Shown here piece after piece: positions 10,001 to 17,884 of a DNA stretch of 44,750 nt; position 1 is the first letter of the stretch; every line of letters starts with the position of its first letter. The translations under genes were made by a program, and so were the position numbers. The notes beneath the pieces are model-generated. The model had not been told where the DNA came from. It did not search any database and saw only the letters and a list, made by a program, of their open reading frames with translations. Source of the stretch: Edwardsiella piscicida (lineage in GTDB: Bacteria > Pseudomonadota > Gammaproteobacteria > Enterobacterales > Enterobacteriaceae); assembly GCF_001896205.1 (NCBI RefSeq), contig NZ_MPNU01000001.1, forward strand, positions 2,749,888-2,794,637, in the 5' to 3' direction.

Positions 10001-10863
10001 CCGTCCCCTTTACCGCAGACTTTCTGCCATTCATCAACCGGGCCCTTATCCGCCAGGTTGATCTGAAGGCCGGGAAAATCGCGCTGCACCAGAAACAGCA
10101 GCAGGCCACCCTGGCCCAGCAGCAGCAAAAGCAGCGCTGGCAAACCGTGGCCGCCGAGTCTGGCGAAAAGCTGGCCGAGCTGAACACCGCCGCCGCCGCC
10201 CTGAAGGCGAAAAGCTATCCCGTCGCCCTGACGGGGCTGCCGACGGACGTCAACAGCAACGCCAAGGCCAAGGTCGTGGGAACCCTGTTGACCATGCAGT
10301 GTACCAATGCCACGCTGCGGCTAAACAACCTTAACTTTGCCGTGATGCAAAGCGTACTCTGGTCACAGCAGCAGTGTGGCCAGGTGACGCTGCAGATCCG
10401 GCTCCCGACCTTCACGCTGACGCGCAGCTATCCCGGGCCTCAGGGCTTTGTCCACTTTTTACGGGATTTCCCGGGCGGGGCCCGCCGGTTTACCCCGGCG
10501 GACTTCCCCGTCGACAAAAGTCGGATGGCGGCGGTCGGGCTAACCCAGATTACGGTACGCTACCGCATCGCCGGACAGGAGACGCTGCTGCAGGACGCCG
10601 CTCAGCTGGCGCAGGCCGAGCGCGATATTCAGTCAGCCCAGACCCGCCAACAGCAGGCGCAGCAGGCCCTGCTGACGCTGAATAGGCCGAGCGCATCGGA
10701 GAGCCTTCCGCCGTTGGATACGCTGCCGGGGCTGACGATGATGAGTGTGCCGGAGCGCATCGGGCAGTGCTGGCGGGGGGATATTCGCCTGGCCAGAGAA
10801 AACGACGGCATTGGCCGGCTGATGAGTGAACTGGTCGCGAAACAGTTAAGCGACAAGCCGTAA
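7081..10863 (+). CDS. tssM: T6SS inner-membrane protein TssM (IcmF)
   Basis: 1260 residues from the ATG that overlaps the tssL stop; an in-frame GTG nine bases upstream is less likely. TssM spans the inner membrane and reaches across the periplasm to TssJ. Two N-terminal helices (about 5-25 and 31-50) and a third near 415-435 (WWLCVAAALGYLGVSVVYW) enclose a cytoplasmic NTPase-like domain with an intact Walker A, GRPGSGKS, at about 115-122. The long periplasmic IcmF part follows, with coiled-coil Q-rich segments around 1010-1040. It is the last gene of the cluster. Corresponds to EvpO. A gene for mepA converges on it 131 bases downstream; no clear terminator is seen in that gap. Confidence 0.95.
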   Translation: MKRLFKWIAIVVLLSVLAMLCWLLTLWQRWPAAAAWVLFLAILAGALLTRYLWRKVRAWRTRSLEAEPVEKARAAERHPMTLQRQWKAATTLLKHSQLRRFRHPLQVLPWFMLLGRPGSGKSALLAQSGLAAPLDLPHELNDGKAPVDWWYFDKAVILDISGQFVQPEASQETRSTWNRMLDLLGRDRARAGLNGLVLTVSAQTLLSADGGGVVDEGRLIRTRIEQLIRLFDRRFPVYVLVTQIDSLYGMEAWSHLLTPEALDQAMGHVVDEPENGRDVRDVIDIALGRVNSRLKTMQLTMLLQHPDADPALLMFPTELARLAEPLKRYVYHALGDSPYLESPILRGVFFASAVQKGNTRSGPEDQQEIALQEAAHDTVKRGVFVRDLFNRVLPADRHLNRPVAVTSPWRRLNRHLGLFAWWLCVAAALGYLGVSVVYWQHTLDDLRQRYPATMAMNRALPHDMQMMIAQRDAIYWLENRNAQWASRVLAFQHQLLSVEADAKSQYVNDFSQYILPSLDKAIQQSTTADSIASHPDGLVNAIQVEVRRANLLRARLRGSSYGALMAMPPIPTPPLRLLYPALDSDTVSRFNDLFLAQLAWSTDIQQQNARLLHLQARLRQLAAQSATLDWIIPWANAQPDLTSVTLDDFWQGSLRPDKLPEVDAAYTLEGQQRIRAFLVEMRSSMPNDIAFDKKRAAFWHEYAQKRLQAWQDFAGQFSQGERILAGQGEWQSTIDRLPHDDNPYLRLALRLLTEFAEMPDDLRPGWLRVLPQWLEIRQRAHQQALVRVPGLVSDVGGMILRGTAQKGALDQTRSQFVGRLDAIRLYQEYQAAMTQAMNSVVISQAQATKVAADFHGFDSQQSGQSSLQTAYARLMSLRSLLGYNRPDEQLTWGLMAGPLQLVIRYADQQASCFLQSAWQDRVIAPSRWTLNQAERADKLYGDNGLLWTFLSGPIKPFIQRNDSGWQEVDTLGQSVPFTADFLPFINRALIRQVDLKAGKIALHQKQQQATLAQQQQKQRWQTVAAESGEKLAELNTAAAALKAKSYPVALTGLPTDVNSNAKAKVVGTLLTMQCTNATLRLNNLNFAVMQSVLWSQQQCGQVTLQIRLPTFTLTRSYPGPQGFVHFLRDFPGGARRFTPADFPVDKSRMAAVGLTQITVRYRIAGQETLLQDAAQLAQAERDIQSAQTRQQQAQQALLTLNRPSASESLPPLDTLPGLTMMSVPERIGQCWRGDIRLARENDGIGRLMSELVAKQLSDKP

Positions 10864-10994
10864 TGGCGCCGGCGAGGTGCCCGCTTCCGGGATGCGCGGC
10901 TGACCGCGGCGCACGGCGCTGGGCGGCCGAGCCTGCCGAGCGCCGCGCCGCGATCAGCGCCCGGCGATCACGACGGGCGCGGGCAGGCGCTGAG

Positions 10995-11825
10995 TTAGCC
11001 GTGAAGCTGCGTCAGCAGCGCCTGACACGCCGGCGGCAGCGGCGGTGGCGTCTGTGGTTTGGCCGGCGCGCTATGCGGTGGCGGCGGCTGGAACCAGCTG
11101 GCCAGCTCCGCGCCGCAGCCATCGCCGGCCGGCGGCGGGGTCTGTGCCTCGCAGGCTGCGCTGCCCGGTGGACAGCGCAGACGCACGTGCATATGGGCGC
11201 GATGGGCAAACCACGGGCGCACTTTATGCAGCCAGGCGCGATCGCCGCCGGCCGTATCGCACAGCTGACGCTTGATCGCCGGGTTGACAAAAATACGCGT
11301 CACCTGAGGATCCTGCGCCGCCAGCCTGATCAGCTCAGCGACCTGCGGCGTCCAGCGCGACGGGATCACCCTGTCGGCGCCGACGGCCACCAGATCCTGC
11401 GGCACCGGCTGCCGCAGCTGCTGCGGCGTCCAGCGCGCGTGGGGCAGCTGTAGCCAGATATCCACATCCAGCCCCGACTGATGGCTGGCGTGACCGCCGT
11501 TGAAGCGCCCGCCGGCCGGCATCGCCATATCGCCGATCAGCAGGGTGCCCAGACGCTGCGCACGGGCCTCGGCGCCCAGACGCGCCACGAACGCCAGCAG
11601 CGTCGGATGGCCGAAGTAGCGCCGCTGATCGCTGCGCATGACCTGATAGTTCTCTGACGTCAGCGGCAGCGCCTGGGCGCCGATGATGCAGCCATTGGCG
11701 TAGCTGCCGATGGCCTGCGGCGCGCCGGCCACCGGTTGGGTAATCCGCTGCCAGGGCGTCTGAGTCTGCGCCAACGCCGGCAGCGCGCACAGCGCCGCCA
11801 GCCACAACCACATGCGTTTACGCAC
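10995..11825 (-). CDS. mepA: penicillin-insensitive murein endopeptidase MepA
   Basis: 276 residues from a GTG start. The enzyme is a periplasmic metallo-endopeptidase (LAS group, MEROPS M74) that cleaves D-Ala-mDAP cross-links in murein. After a signal peptide ([15 protein letters not shown]) come the zinc-site pattern [13 protein letters not shown] (His112, His115, Asp122) and a second metal stretch [11 protein letters not shown]. The end is proline-rich, as in E. coli. The open frame runs 57 bases further upstream into aroC, but AAAGGAG sits eight bases before the GTG at 11825, so that start is chosen. It lies 13 bases after the aroC stop and is probably co-transcribed with it. Confidence 0.95.
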   Translation of the reverse strand: MRKRMWLWLAALCALPALAQTQTPWQRITQPVAGAPQAIGSYANGCIIGAQALPLTSENYQVMRSDQRRYFGHPTLLAFVARLGAEARAQRLGTLLIGDMAMPAGGRFNGGHASHQSGLDVDIWLQLPHARWTPQQLRQPVPQDLVAVGADRVIPSRWTPQVAELIRLAAQDPQVTRIFVNPAIKRQLCDTAGGDRAWLHKVRPWFAHRAHMHVRLRCPPGSAACEAQTPPPAGDGCGAELASWFQPPPPHSAPAKPQTPPPLPPACQALLTQLHG

Positions 11826-11838
11826 GCCGTTCACTCCT

Positions 11839-12924
11839 TTACCAGCGCGGTATCGTACAGGCGACATCCGCACACTGCGCACGCTGGCGCAGCAAATGAT
11901 CCATCAGCACCAGCGCCATCATCGCCTCGGCGATCGGCACCGCCCGGATCCCCACGCAGGGATCGTGGCGGCCGCGGGTGACCATGGTCGTCGCCTCGCC
12001 GTCGCGGGTAATGGTCTGCCCCGGCACCATAATGCTCGACGTCGGCTTCAGCGCCAAACGCGCCAGCAGCGGCTGACCGCTGCTGATCCCGCCCAGAATG
12101 CCGCCGGCATGGTTGCTGAGAAAGCCCGTCGGGCTGATCTCATCGCGGTGCTCGCTGCCGCGCTGCCCCACCACCGCAAAGCCGTCGCCGATCTCGACGC
12201 CCTTCACCGCATTGATGCTCATCAGCGCATGGGCCACGTCGGCATCCAGGCGATCGAAGACCGGCTCGCCCAGCCCGGGGGGAACCCCGGTCGCCATCAC
12301 CGTCACCTCGGCGCCGATCGAATCGCCGCTCTTTTTCAGATCGCGCATCAGGGCATCCAGCGCCGCCAGCTGCTGGACATCGGGACAGAAGAAGGGATTC
12401 TGCTCTACCTGCGCCCAGTCATACTGGCGGCAGACGATATCGCCCATCCGGCTCAGGCAGGCGCGGATAACGATGCCATGCTGCTGCTGAAGGTATTTTT
12501 TCGCGATCGCCCCGGCGGCGACGCGCATCGCGGTCTCCCGCGCAGAGGAGCGCCCGCCGCCGCGGTAGTCGCGCAGACCATACTTCTGCTCATAGCTGTA
12601 GTCGGCGTGACCCGGACGAAACAGATCCTTGATGGCGCTATAGTCCTGCGAGCGCTGATCGGTGTTCTCGATCAGCAGTCCAATACTGGTGCCGGTGGTC
12701 ACCCCCTCAAAGACGCCCGACAGGATCCGCACCCGATCATCCTCTCGCCGCGCCGTGGTGTAGCGCGATGCGCCGGGGCGACGGCGATCGAGATCGTGCT
12801 GCAGATCCGCCTCGCTCAGCGCCATTCCCGGCGGAACGCCGTCCACAATGCAGCCCAGCGCCGCACCGTGTGACTCGCCGAAGGTGGTGACTCTGAATAC
12901 CTGACCAATGCTGTTTCCCGCCAT
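11839..12924 (-). CDS. aroC: chorismate synthase
   Basis: 361 residues. The enzyme converts 5-enolpyruvylshikimate 3-phosphate to chorismate, the last step of the common aromatic pathway, using reduced FMN. The N-terminus [20 protein letters not shown] carries the family signature with the active-site His17. Further signatures are [27 protein letters not shown] in the middle (described here in outline) and the C-terminal [17 protein letters not shown]. Length and sequence match the enterobacterial enzyme. The context prmB-aroC-mepA is the same as in E. coli. Confidence 0.98.
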   Translation of the reverse strand: MAGNSIGQVFRVTTFGESHGAALGCIVDGVPPGMALSEADLQHDLDRRRPGASRYTTARREDDRVRILSGVFEGVTTGTSIGLLIENTDQRSQDYSAIKDLFRPGHADYSYEQKYGLRDYRGGGRSSARETAMRVAAGAIAKKYLQQQHGIVIRACLSRMGDIVCRQYDWAQVEQNPFFCPDVQQLAALDALMRDLKKSGDSIGAEVTVMATGVPPGLGEPVFDRLDADVAHALMSINAVKGVEIGDGFAVVGQRGSEHRDEISPTGFLSNHAGGILGGISSGQPLLARLALKPTSSIMVPGQTITRDGEATTMVTRGRHDPCVGIRAVPIAEAMMALVLMDHLLRQRAQCADVACTIPRW

Positions 12925-12940
12925 GTCACTCTCCTGGTTA

Positions 12941-12957
12941 CCCTGACGCCATCAGGG
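12941..12957 (-). other. small stem-loop before aroC
   Basis: CCCTGA (12941-12946) pairs with TCAGGG (12952-12957) around a five-base loop, about 17 bases upstream of the aroC start on the transcribed strand. It may influence translation or mRNA stability; no T-run follows. Confidence 0.3.
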
Positions 12958-12981
12958 GACTGCCTGTCTCTGCATTCGGAA

Positions 12982-13012
12982 TAAAGGGGGGCAGGCCTCG
13001 CGCCCGCCCCCG
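12982..13012 (-). terminator. probable terminator after prmB
   Basis: Just downstream of the prmB stop on the minus strand, GGGGGC and GCCCCC arms with an inner GGC/GCC pairing form a strong hairpin. The sequence CTTTATT follows. The T-tract is weak, so termination may be partial and some read-through into aroC is possible. Confidence 0.4.
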
Positions 13013-13015
13013 CGA

Positions 13016-13948
13016 TCAGCTGCGGTAAAGGGCGAAGTGCTCCGCGCACGCCAGCAGCTGCTGACGCGTCAGCATAAAGACGCCGTCGCCGCCGTTATCG
13101 AACTCCAGCCAGACAAACGGGATCGACGGATACTGCGCCATCAGGTGCACCATGCTGTTACCCACTTCACAGATCAAGACCCCGTCATCGCTCAGATAGT
13201 CCGGCGCACAGGCCAGGATACGGCGTACCAGCTTCAGGCCATCGCTGCCGGCGGCCAGCCCCAGCGTCGGCTCATGGCGGAACTCGTCGGGCAGATCGGA
13301 CATGTCCTCTTCATCGACATAGGGCGGGTTGGTCACGATCAGGTCATAGCGCAGCGGCGGCAGCTCACGGAACAGATCGGAGCGGATCGGCGTCACCTGC
13401 TGCTCCAGGCCGTGCTGCTGAATGTTATGCTCCGTCACCGCCAGCACATCGCTGGAGATATCCACCGCGTCCACTTCGGCCTGCGGGAACGCATAGGCGC
13501 AGGCGATGGCGATGCAGCCGCTGCCGGTGCACATATCCAGAATATGCTGCGGCTCATGGCCGATCAGGCCGGAGAAGCGATTGTCGATAAGCTCGCCGAT
13601 CGGCGAGCGCGGCACCAGCACCCGCTCGTCCACATAGAATTCGTGCCCGCAGAACCAGGCCTTATTGGTCAGATAGGCGACCGGAATACGCTCATTGATA
13701 CGGCGGATCACCCGCTCAACGATACGGTGACGCTCACTCAGGGTCAGACGGGCGCTACGCATATCCTCGGGAATGTCCATCGGCAGATAGAGCGACGGCA
13801 GCACCAGCTGCACGGCCTCATCCCACGCGTTATCCGTGCCGTGGCCGTAGTAAACCTCAGCGGCGTTAAAGCGGCTGACGGTCCAGCGCAGCATATCCTG
13901 AATGGTGTGCAGTTCGTTTACCGCCTCATCGACGAAAATCTTGTCCAA
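13016..13948 (-). CDS. prmB: 50S ribosomal protein uL3 glutamine methyltransferase PrmB
   Basis: 310 residues from a TTG start. PrmB N5-methylates a glutamine of ribosomal protein L3 with S-adenosylmethionine. The SAM-binding stretch [11 protein letters not shown] is at 138-148 and the glutamine-specific motif NPPY at 207-210. The frame continues to an ATG at 13978, but GGAGG lies five bases before TTG 13948. That start also gives [13 protein letters not shown] at the N-terminus and exactly the 310-residue length of the E. coli protein. It is divergent from smrB across a 210-base gap that must hold both promoters. Confidence 0.96.
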   Translation of the reverse strand: MDKIFVDEAVNELHTIQDMLRWTVSRFNAAEVYYGHGTDNAWDEAVQLVLPSLYLPMDIPEDMRSARLTLSERHRIVERVIRRINERIPVAYLTNKAWFCGHEFYVDERVLVPRSPIGELIDNRFSGLIGHEPQHILDMCTGSGCIAIACAYAFPQAEVDAVDISSDVLAVTEHNIQQHGLEQQVTPIRSDLFRELPPLRYDLIVTNPPYVDEEDMSDLPDEFRHEPTLGLAAGSDGLKLVRRILACAPDYLSDDGVLICEVGNSMVHLMAQYPSIPFVWLEFDNGGDGVFMLTRQQLLACAEHFALYRS

Positions 13949-14158
13949 AGTAGCCTCCAGCAGCGCTCGGAAAGTCATGCCTCACGGCATAGATTACATA
14001 ATATTGAGTGATACCCGTCTGGGTATAGCGGCTGTAGTGTGCCATGAAGCCACGGACAAATCAGCAAGGATCCGCTGCCGACGGCGGTTTTACTTAGCGC
14101 GGCGCCCATCTGCGGTTACACTGTGATTATCAGCAAGAAATCAGCGAACCGTCACAGC

Positions 14159-14704
14159 ATGAGCAAGAAACATTCCATCAATGGCGATGACGCCGCCCTG
14201 TTCCGCACCGTCGTCGCCGGTATCCGCCCCCTGAGTCAGGACAAGGTGACCCATCGCCCGGCGCGCCTGACGCGCCAGGCGGCGCCGCAGAAGGTGCTGC
14301 AGGAGCAGATCGACGCCAGCTTCTACTTTTCCGATGAGTTTCAGCCCAACTTGAGCAGCGACGGGCCAACCCGCTACGTCCGCCCTGACGTCAGCCACTT
14401 TGAGCTCAAGCAGCTGCGCCGCGGCGACTACACCCCGGAAATGTTTCTCGATCTGCACGGTCTGACCCAGCTACAGGCCAAACAGGAGCTAGGCGCGCTG
14501 ATTGCCGCCTGCCGCCGCGAACACCTCTGCTGCGCCTGCGTCATGCACGGCCACGGCAAGCACGTTCTCAAGCAGCAGACGCCGCTGTGGCTGGCGCAGC
14601 ATCCCGACGTCCGCGCCTTTTATCAGGCGCCGCGCGAATGGGGCGGCGATGCCGCGCTGCTGGTGCTCATTGACGTCGATGAACGGGAGACGCCGCGCCT
14701 CTGA
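14159..14704 (+). CDS. smrB: ribosome rescue endonuclease SmrB (YfcN)
   Basis: 181 residues. SmrB binds collided ribosomes and cuts the mRNA in front of the stalled one, feeding the tmRNA rescue route. The Smr domain shows its two key motifs: DLHG at 98-101 inside [13 protein letters not shown], and HGHGK at 130-134. The N-terminal helix that docks on the ribosome ([19 protein letters not shown]) is kept. The open frame begins at 14123, but the ATG at 14159 aligns with the E. coli start. It converges on sixA with a 50-base gap holding a GC-rich hairpin (14722-14744) without a T-run. Confidence 0.94.
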   Translation: MSKKHSINGDDAALFRTVVAGIRPLSQDKVTHRPARLTRQAAPQKVLQEQIDASFYFSDEFQPNLSSDGPTRYVRPDVSHFELKQLRRGDYTPEMFLDLHGLTQLQAKQELGALIAACRREHLCCACVMHGHGKHVLKQQTPLWLAQHPDVRAFYQAPREWGGDAALLVLIDVDERETPRL

Positions 14705-14754
14705 GACGCGGGTTCCTCGCCGGCCGCCGTCGGGCGACGGGGCCGAAAAGAGGA

Positions 14755-15231
14755 TCAGAGGCCGTCGGCCAGTTGGGATGGGCTCACCTGCCACGCCAGC
14801 TCCCCCGCAGCCCCGTTCAGGGTCACGGCGGCGATAGCCGAGGTCGAAAACATCGGCGGCGTCTCCTGTGGGCAGAGGGCAGAAACCAGATAGCCGACCA
14901 GCGGCAGATGTGAGATCACCAGCACCCGCTGCGACGCCTGCTGTGACAGCGCCTCAAGGTAGCTGGCGGTGACGTCGGCATCGCCGCCCGGCACCAGCTC
15001 ATTTAGGATCTCGACCTCGCTCGGCAGCGACAGCGCCTCGCGCACCGCGGCCAGCGTCTGCTGCGCCCGCAGATAGGGGCTGACCAGCACCCGATCGATG
15101 TTCTCAACCTGGCTACCCAGCCAGGCCGCCATGCGCACGGACTCCGCATGACCGACCTGCGTCAACGGACGCTGCGCATCGCTGGCGGCCTCAAGCGCCG
15201 CTTCACCGTGACGCATAATAAAAACTTGCAT
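14755..15231 (-). CDS. sixA: phosphohistidine phosphatase SixA
   Basis: 158 residues. SixA removes phosphate from histidine residues; reported substrates are the HPt domain of ArcB and PtsN/NPr of the nitrogen phosphotransferase system. The histidine-phosphatase RHG triad opens the protein (Arg7-His8-Gly9 in MRHGEA), the second arginine lies in SPYLRAQQT, and the second histidine is His108 in ISHLP. It is in the expected position after smrB. In E. coli the next genes upstream are fadJ and fadI; here a 391-base spacer and then yfcZ follow. Confidence 0.94.
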   Translation of the reverse strand: MQVFIMRHGEAALEAASDAQRPLTQVGHAESVRMAAWLGSQVENIDRVLVSPYLRAQQTLAAVREALSLPSEVEILNELVPGGDADVTASYLEALSQQASQRVLVISHLPLVGYLVSALCPQETPPMFSTSAIAAVTLNGAAGELAWQVSPSQLADGL

Positions 15232-15622
15232 ATTGCACCGCTACTGTTGGTAAACGCCGACGCCACCGTGCGCGGCCTTTACACCCTGGTGGAAAGAAAA
15301 ATATCGTTGCTCAATGCATCCTTTTCCGCGCCAAGTCGGAAGAGCAAAGGATCGCGGTGGGGCTACCGCCGATTTATTGTTATCACGTGGCGGCGCGCGC
15401 CTGTATAAGCGCGCTGTTAACGACGCACCCCGTACGCCGCAGGGACGAAAACTACCCCGTTCACCGCCGACTGTACAGATCTTAAAGGCAAAAGAGTTGC
15501 AGCCAGTGATCCGGCTCTCATCCCCCTGCGGGGGGCCCGACACCGTCGGCCCGCGCGGCGGATGACCTCCGGTTACAAAAAAACGCACGGTCTCCCGTGC
15601 GTTTTGACGCCCAGCGTGCAGC
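15232..15622. other. non-coding spacer where fadJ-fadI lie in E. coli
   Basis: No convincing gene. The open frames here have no recognisable fold or ribosome site, and none resembles FadI or FadJ. The region presumably holds the sixA promoter on the minus strand. It also has a GC hairpin without T-run (CCCCC 15522-15526, GGGGG 15530-15534) and ends in the yfcZ terminator. Confidence 0.5.
15576..15605 (-). terminator. rho-independent terminator of yfcZ
   Basis: An 11-bp perfect stem (AAAACGCACGG 15580-15590 with CCGTGCGTTTT 15595-15605) has a four-base loop. Seven T follow on the minus strand, just after the yfcZ stop. The T-tract on the other side makes it potentially bidirectional. Confidence 0.9.
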
Positions 15623-15919
15623 TTAGCGCAGGCCCAGCTGGAAAATCAGCGTCTCGGCCTGGCAGCAGAACAGGAAATCGATGTTCAGCTCAAAACCCTG
15701 CGCATTCTGCGCAATGCTGCTGGTGATCTGGCACGGCTCTGACGCGACGGACTGCGCCTTTTCAGTCAGCTGAGCCAGCATCGCCTGAGCCTCATCCTGG
15801 CTGGCAAATAGATGACGGTAAGATGCGGTGCAGTCGGTATTGTCCATCACGGTACCTACGTCTACACAACAGCATGCCGCGGTTTCAGTCGCGCTGCATT
15901 TATTGATTGCATCGGTCAT
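15623..15919 (-). CDS. yfcZ: YfcZ/YiiS family protein of unknown function (DUF406)
   Basis: 98 residues. The family is small, cytoplasmic and common in enterobacteria and vibrios; its role is not known. Cysteines are frequent (CSATETAACCCVD near the start, CC near the end), and the body SYRHLFASQDEAQAMLAQLTEKAQ is typical. In E. coli it lies between fadI and fadL, and here it keeps its place upstream of and divergent from fadL. It ends in a strong terminator. The name rests on family likeness and position. Confidence 0.88.
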   Translation of the reverse strand: MTDAINKCSATETAACCCVDVGTVMDNTDCTASYRHLFASQDEAQAMLAQLTEKAQSVASEPCQITSSIAQNAQGFELNIDFLFCCQAETLIFQLGLR

Positions 15920-16074
15920 TTCGCTTGTCTCCTCAGTGGGGCAACCGCCCCGATAGTCGTGCCAATGATGATCTGGCTCAAAAAACAGGATATTTACGCT
16001 TATTTTACCTCGCCCGCCTTTTTCACACTAGCGCCAGGAAGGCGGAATTACGCATCGCGCTAAAATAGCGTCAT

Positions 16075-16097
16075 CGCCGCAGTCGGCGGCGTTTTTT
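16075..16097 (+). terminator. orphan rho-independent terminator upstream of fadL
   Basis: CGCCGC (16075-16080) pairs with GCGGCG (16086-16091) around a five-base loop, and TTTTTT follows at 16092-16097. It works only in the plus direction. No plus-strand gene ends before it: sixA and yfcZ read the other way. It may end a small RNA or a fadL leader. Confidence 0.65.
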
Positions 16098-16217
16098 CGC
16101 CTATTTTTACCCTTGCTGGTAATAAATTGACAACAAAAATAACAAATCAAAAACAGTAATCCCCTGAGATTAAAGAACAATATTGCAACATTCAGCGATT
16201 GCCCCGCGCCGATATGA

Positions 16218-16234
16218 CACTGGTCTGATTTGTT
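16218..16234 (+). promoter_or_regulatory. FadR-like operator of fadL
   Basis: CACTGGTCTGATTTGTT resembles the 17-base FadR recognition pattern with a CTGGTC half and GTT end, as known in front of E. coli fadL. FadR would repress fadL until long-chain acyl-CoA binds it. The site is about 85 bases before the start codon. The match is by eye. Confidence 0.55.
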
Positions 16235-16267
16235 AGGCCGCCGCTCCCCCCTACAATCCGCGCTCCT

Positions 16268-16284
16268 TGTTACGACGTGTAACA
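16268..16284. repeat. inverted repeat before fadL
   Basis: TGTTAC (16268-16273) and GTAACA (16279-16284) are perfectly inverted around GACGT. The symmetric half-sites suggest a dimeric regulator, but which one cannot be told from the sequence. Confidence 0.4.
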
Positions 16285-16316
16285 TTGTTTAAAAAAAGTT
16301 CTACGAGGCTTCGGAT

Positions 16317-17633
16317 ATGCGCCAGAAAAAAATGTTTACTCGATCGGCGTTAGCCGCGGCGGTAGCACTACTCTCTTCCAACGTCAACGCGGCGGGCTTT
16401 CAGCTCAATGAATTCTCCGCGGCCGGACTGGGCCGTGCCTTCTCCGGCGAAGGGGCGATGACCGATACGCCGGCCTCCGCCAGCCGCAACCCGGCCGTGC
16501 TAAGCACCTTCGACCGTCCGGCGATCTCCGTCGGCGGCATCTATATCGATCCGGGCGTCGATATCACCGGCACCTCGCCGACCGGTAAGAGCCTGAACGC
16601 GCACGACATCGCCCCGGGCGCGATGATCCCCAACCTGCACTACGTGCAGCCGCTGAACGATCGCTGGTCCATCGGCGCCTCCGCCACCAGCAACTACGGT
16701 CTGGCCACCGAGTTCAACGATAACTACACCGCCGGCGCCTTTGGCGGCACCACCGATCTGATGACCGCCAACTTTAACCTGAGCACCGCCTACCGTCTCA
16801 ACCAGCAGCTGAGCTTCGGCCTGGGGGTCAATGCGGTATACGCCAAGGCGAAGATCGAACGCTATGCCGGCGATCTGCCGCAGATGCTGGCCCCTAAGCT
16901 GCCGCAGCCGTATCAGTCCATGGCCATGAACATTCCCGCCAATACCCAGATTGCCGACCTGAAAGGTCACACCTGGGGCTACGGCTGGAACGCCGGGATC
17001 CTGTATCAGGTAGACGAGCGTAACCGCTACGCCCTGACCTACCGTTCAGAGGTCAAGCTCGACTTTAAAGGCGACTACAGCAGCGCCCTGCCCGCTAACC
17101 TGAACCCGATCTTGGGCGTCATCGGCCTGCCGATGGGCAGCAGCGGCCAAGTCATCCCCGGCAAGCTGAGCATGACCCTGCCGGCGATGCTGGAGGTCTC
17201 CGGCTATAACCGCGTGGCGTCGCAGTGGGCTATCCACTACAGCCTGGCCTATACCACCTGGAGCCAGTTTAAAGAGCTGAAGGCCACCGATAACAGCAAC
17301 GATACCCTGTTCCAGAAGGATGAGCAGTTCCACGATGCCTATCGTATGGCGCTGGGGGCCACCTACTACTACGACGATAACTGGACCTTCCGCGGCGGCG
17401 TAGCCTTTGACGCGACGCCGGTGCCGGCGGAGCACCGCTCCATCTCCATCCCGGATCAGAACCGCGCCTGGCTGAGCGGCGGCTTTAGCTACGCCTTCAA
17501 TCGCGATCTCTCCGTGGACGTCGGCGCCTCCTATATGCACGGCTCCCACGTTGACTTCAAGGAAGGCCCCTACACCTTCCGCTCCGTCGGCAAAGCCTGG
17601 CTGTACGGCGCCAACCTGAACTACGCGTTCTAA
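16317..17633 (+). CDS. fadL: long-chain fatty acid outer-membrane transporter FadL
   Basis: 438 residues. FadL is a 14-strand outer-membrane barrel with a plugging N-terminal hatch through which long-chain fatty acids diffuse. The signal peptide (about 1-25, ending NVNA) is followed by [20 protein letters not shown], the hatch sequence. Family stretches [22 protein letters not shown] and [16 protein letters not shown] are present, and the chain ends in the aromatic C-terminal residue required for barrel insertion (LNYAF). GAGG before the ATG supports the start. The gene stands alone with its own terminator and a FadR-like operator. The neighbouring beta-oxidation genes fadIJ are missing at this locus. 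Confidence 0.97.
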   Translation: MRQKKMFTRSALAAAVALLSSNVNAAGFQLNEFSAAGLGRAFSGEGAMTDTPASASRNPAVLSTFDRPAISVGGIYIDPGVDITGTSPTGKSLNAHDIAPGAMIPNLHYVQPLNDRWSIGASATSNYGLATEFNDNYTAGAFGGTTDLMTANFNLSTAYRLNQQLSFGLGVNAVYAKAKIERYAGDLPQMLAPKLPQPYQSMAMNIPANTQIADLKGHTWGYGWNAGILYQVDERNRYALTYRSEVKLDFKGDYSSALPANLNPILGVIGLPMGSSGQVIPGKLSMTLPAMLEVSGYNRVASQWAIHYSLAYTTWSQFKELKATDNSNDTLFQKDEQFHDAYRMALGATYYYDDNWTFRGGVAFDATPVPAEHRSISIPDQNRAWLSGGFSYAFNRDLSVDVGASYMHGSHVDFKEGPYTFRSVGKAWLYGANLNYAF

Positions 17634-17654
17634 TCGCGACGCCGTTGCAAACCA

Positions 17655-17682
17655 AGCGCCCCTGCGGGGGCGCTTTTTTTTA
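17655..17682 (+). terminator. fadL terminator
   Basis: AGCGCCCC (17655-17662) pairs with GGGGCGCT (17667-17674) and a T-run extends to 17682, about 20 bases after the fadL stop. Confidence 0.92.
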
Positions 17683-17843
17683 TCTCCACGTCCGCGGCCG
17701 CCCGGCAAACCACCGCCATTCGGTGCCAACGATGATGGCGCGAGAGTGATGATGGCGATAGAGAGGCGCCGACGCGGCAAAGTCCGGCGGCATAGCAAGG
17801 GTCACGAGAGAGGGACGCACAGCGAGCGCGGCGCGGCAGAGAT

Positions 17844-17870
17844 AAAAAACGGGCGCCCGTTGGGCGCCCG
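17844..17870 (-). terminator. mlaA terminator
   Basis: On the minus strand, CGGGCGCCC and GGGCGCCCG (17850-17870) form a 9-bp stem with a three-base loop followed by six T (17844-17849). It lies 14 bases after the mlaA stop. The 160 bases between this and the fadL terminator hold nothing I can recognise. Confidence 0.9.
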
Positions 17871-17884
17871 CGCGGCTATATGGC

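Larger units (their letters stand above)
15920..16316. other. yfcZ-fadL divergent regulatory region
   Basis: 397 bases with no convincing coding frame. It contains the yfcZ 5' region and an inverted repeat CCGCCTT/AAGGCGG at 16014-16045. A plus-strand terminator follows at 16075-16097. A FadR-like site (16218-16234), a palindrome (16268-16284) and the fadL ribosome site (GAGG eight bases before the ATG) complete it. The two structures at 16014-16097 have no assigned gene. Confidence 0.5.

Noticed and set aside
10864-10994. Terminator or short gene between tssM and mepA
   Set aside because: The 131 bases are GC-rich with several possible short stems, but none has a T-run and no frame has a start with ribosome site.
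11812-12873. Plus-strand frame of 353 codons opposite aroC
   Set aside because: Antisense shadow of aroC; the translation is low in normal protein features and rich in His, Arg and Ala.
14722-14744. Terminator between the converging smrB and sixA genes
   Set aside because: The stem is present, but T-runs are missing in both directions, so it is not called as a terminator.
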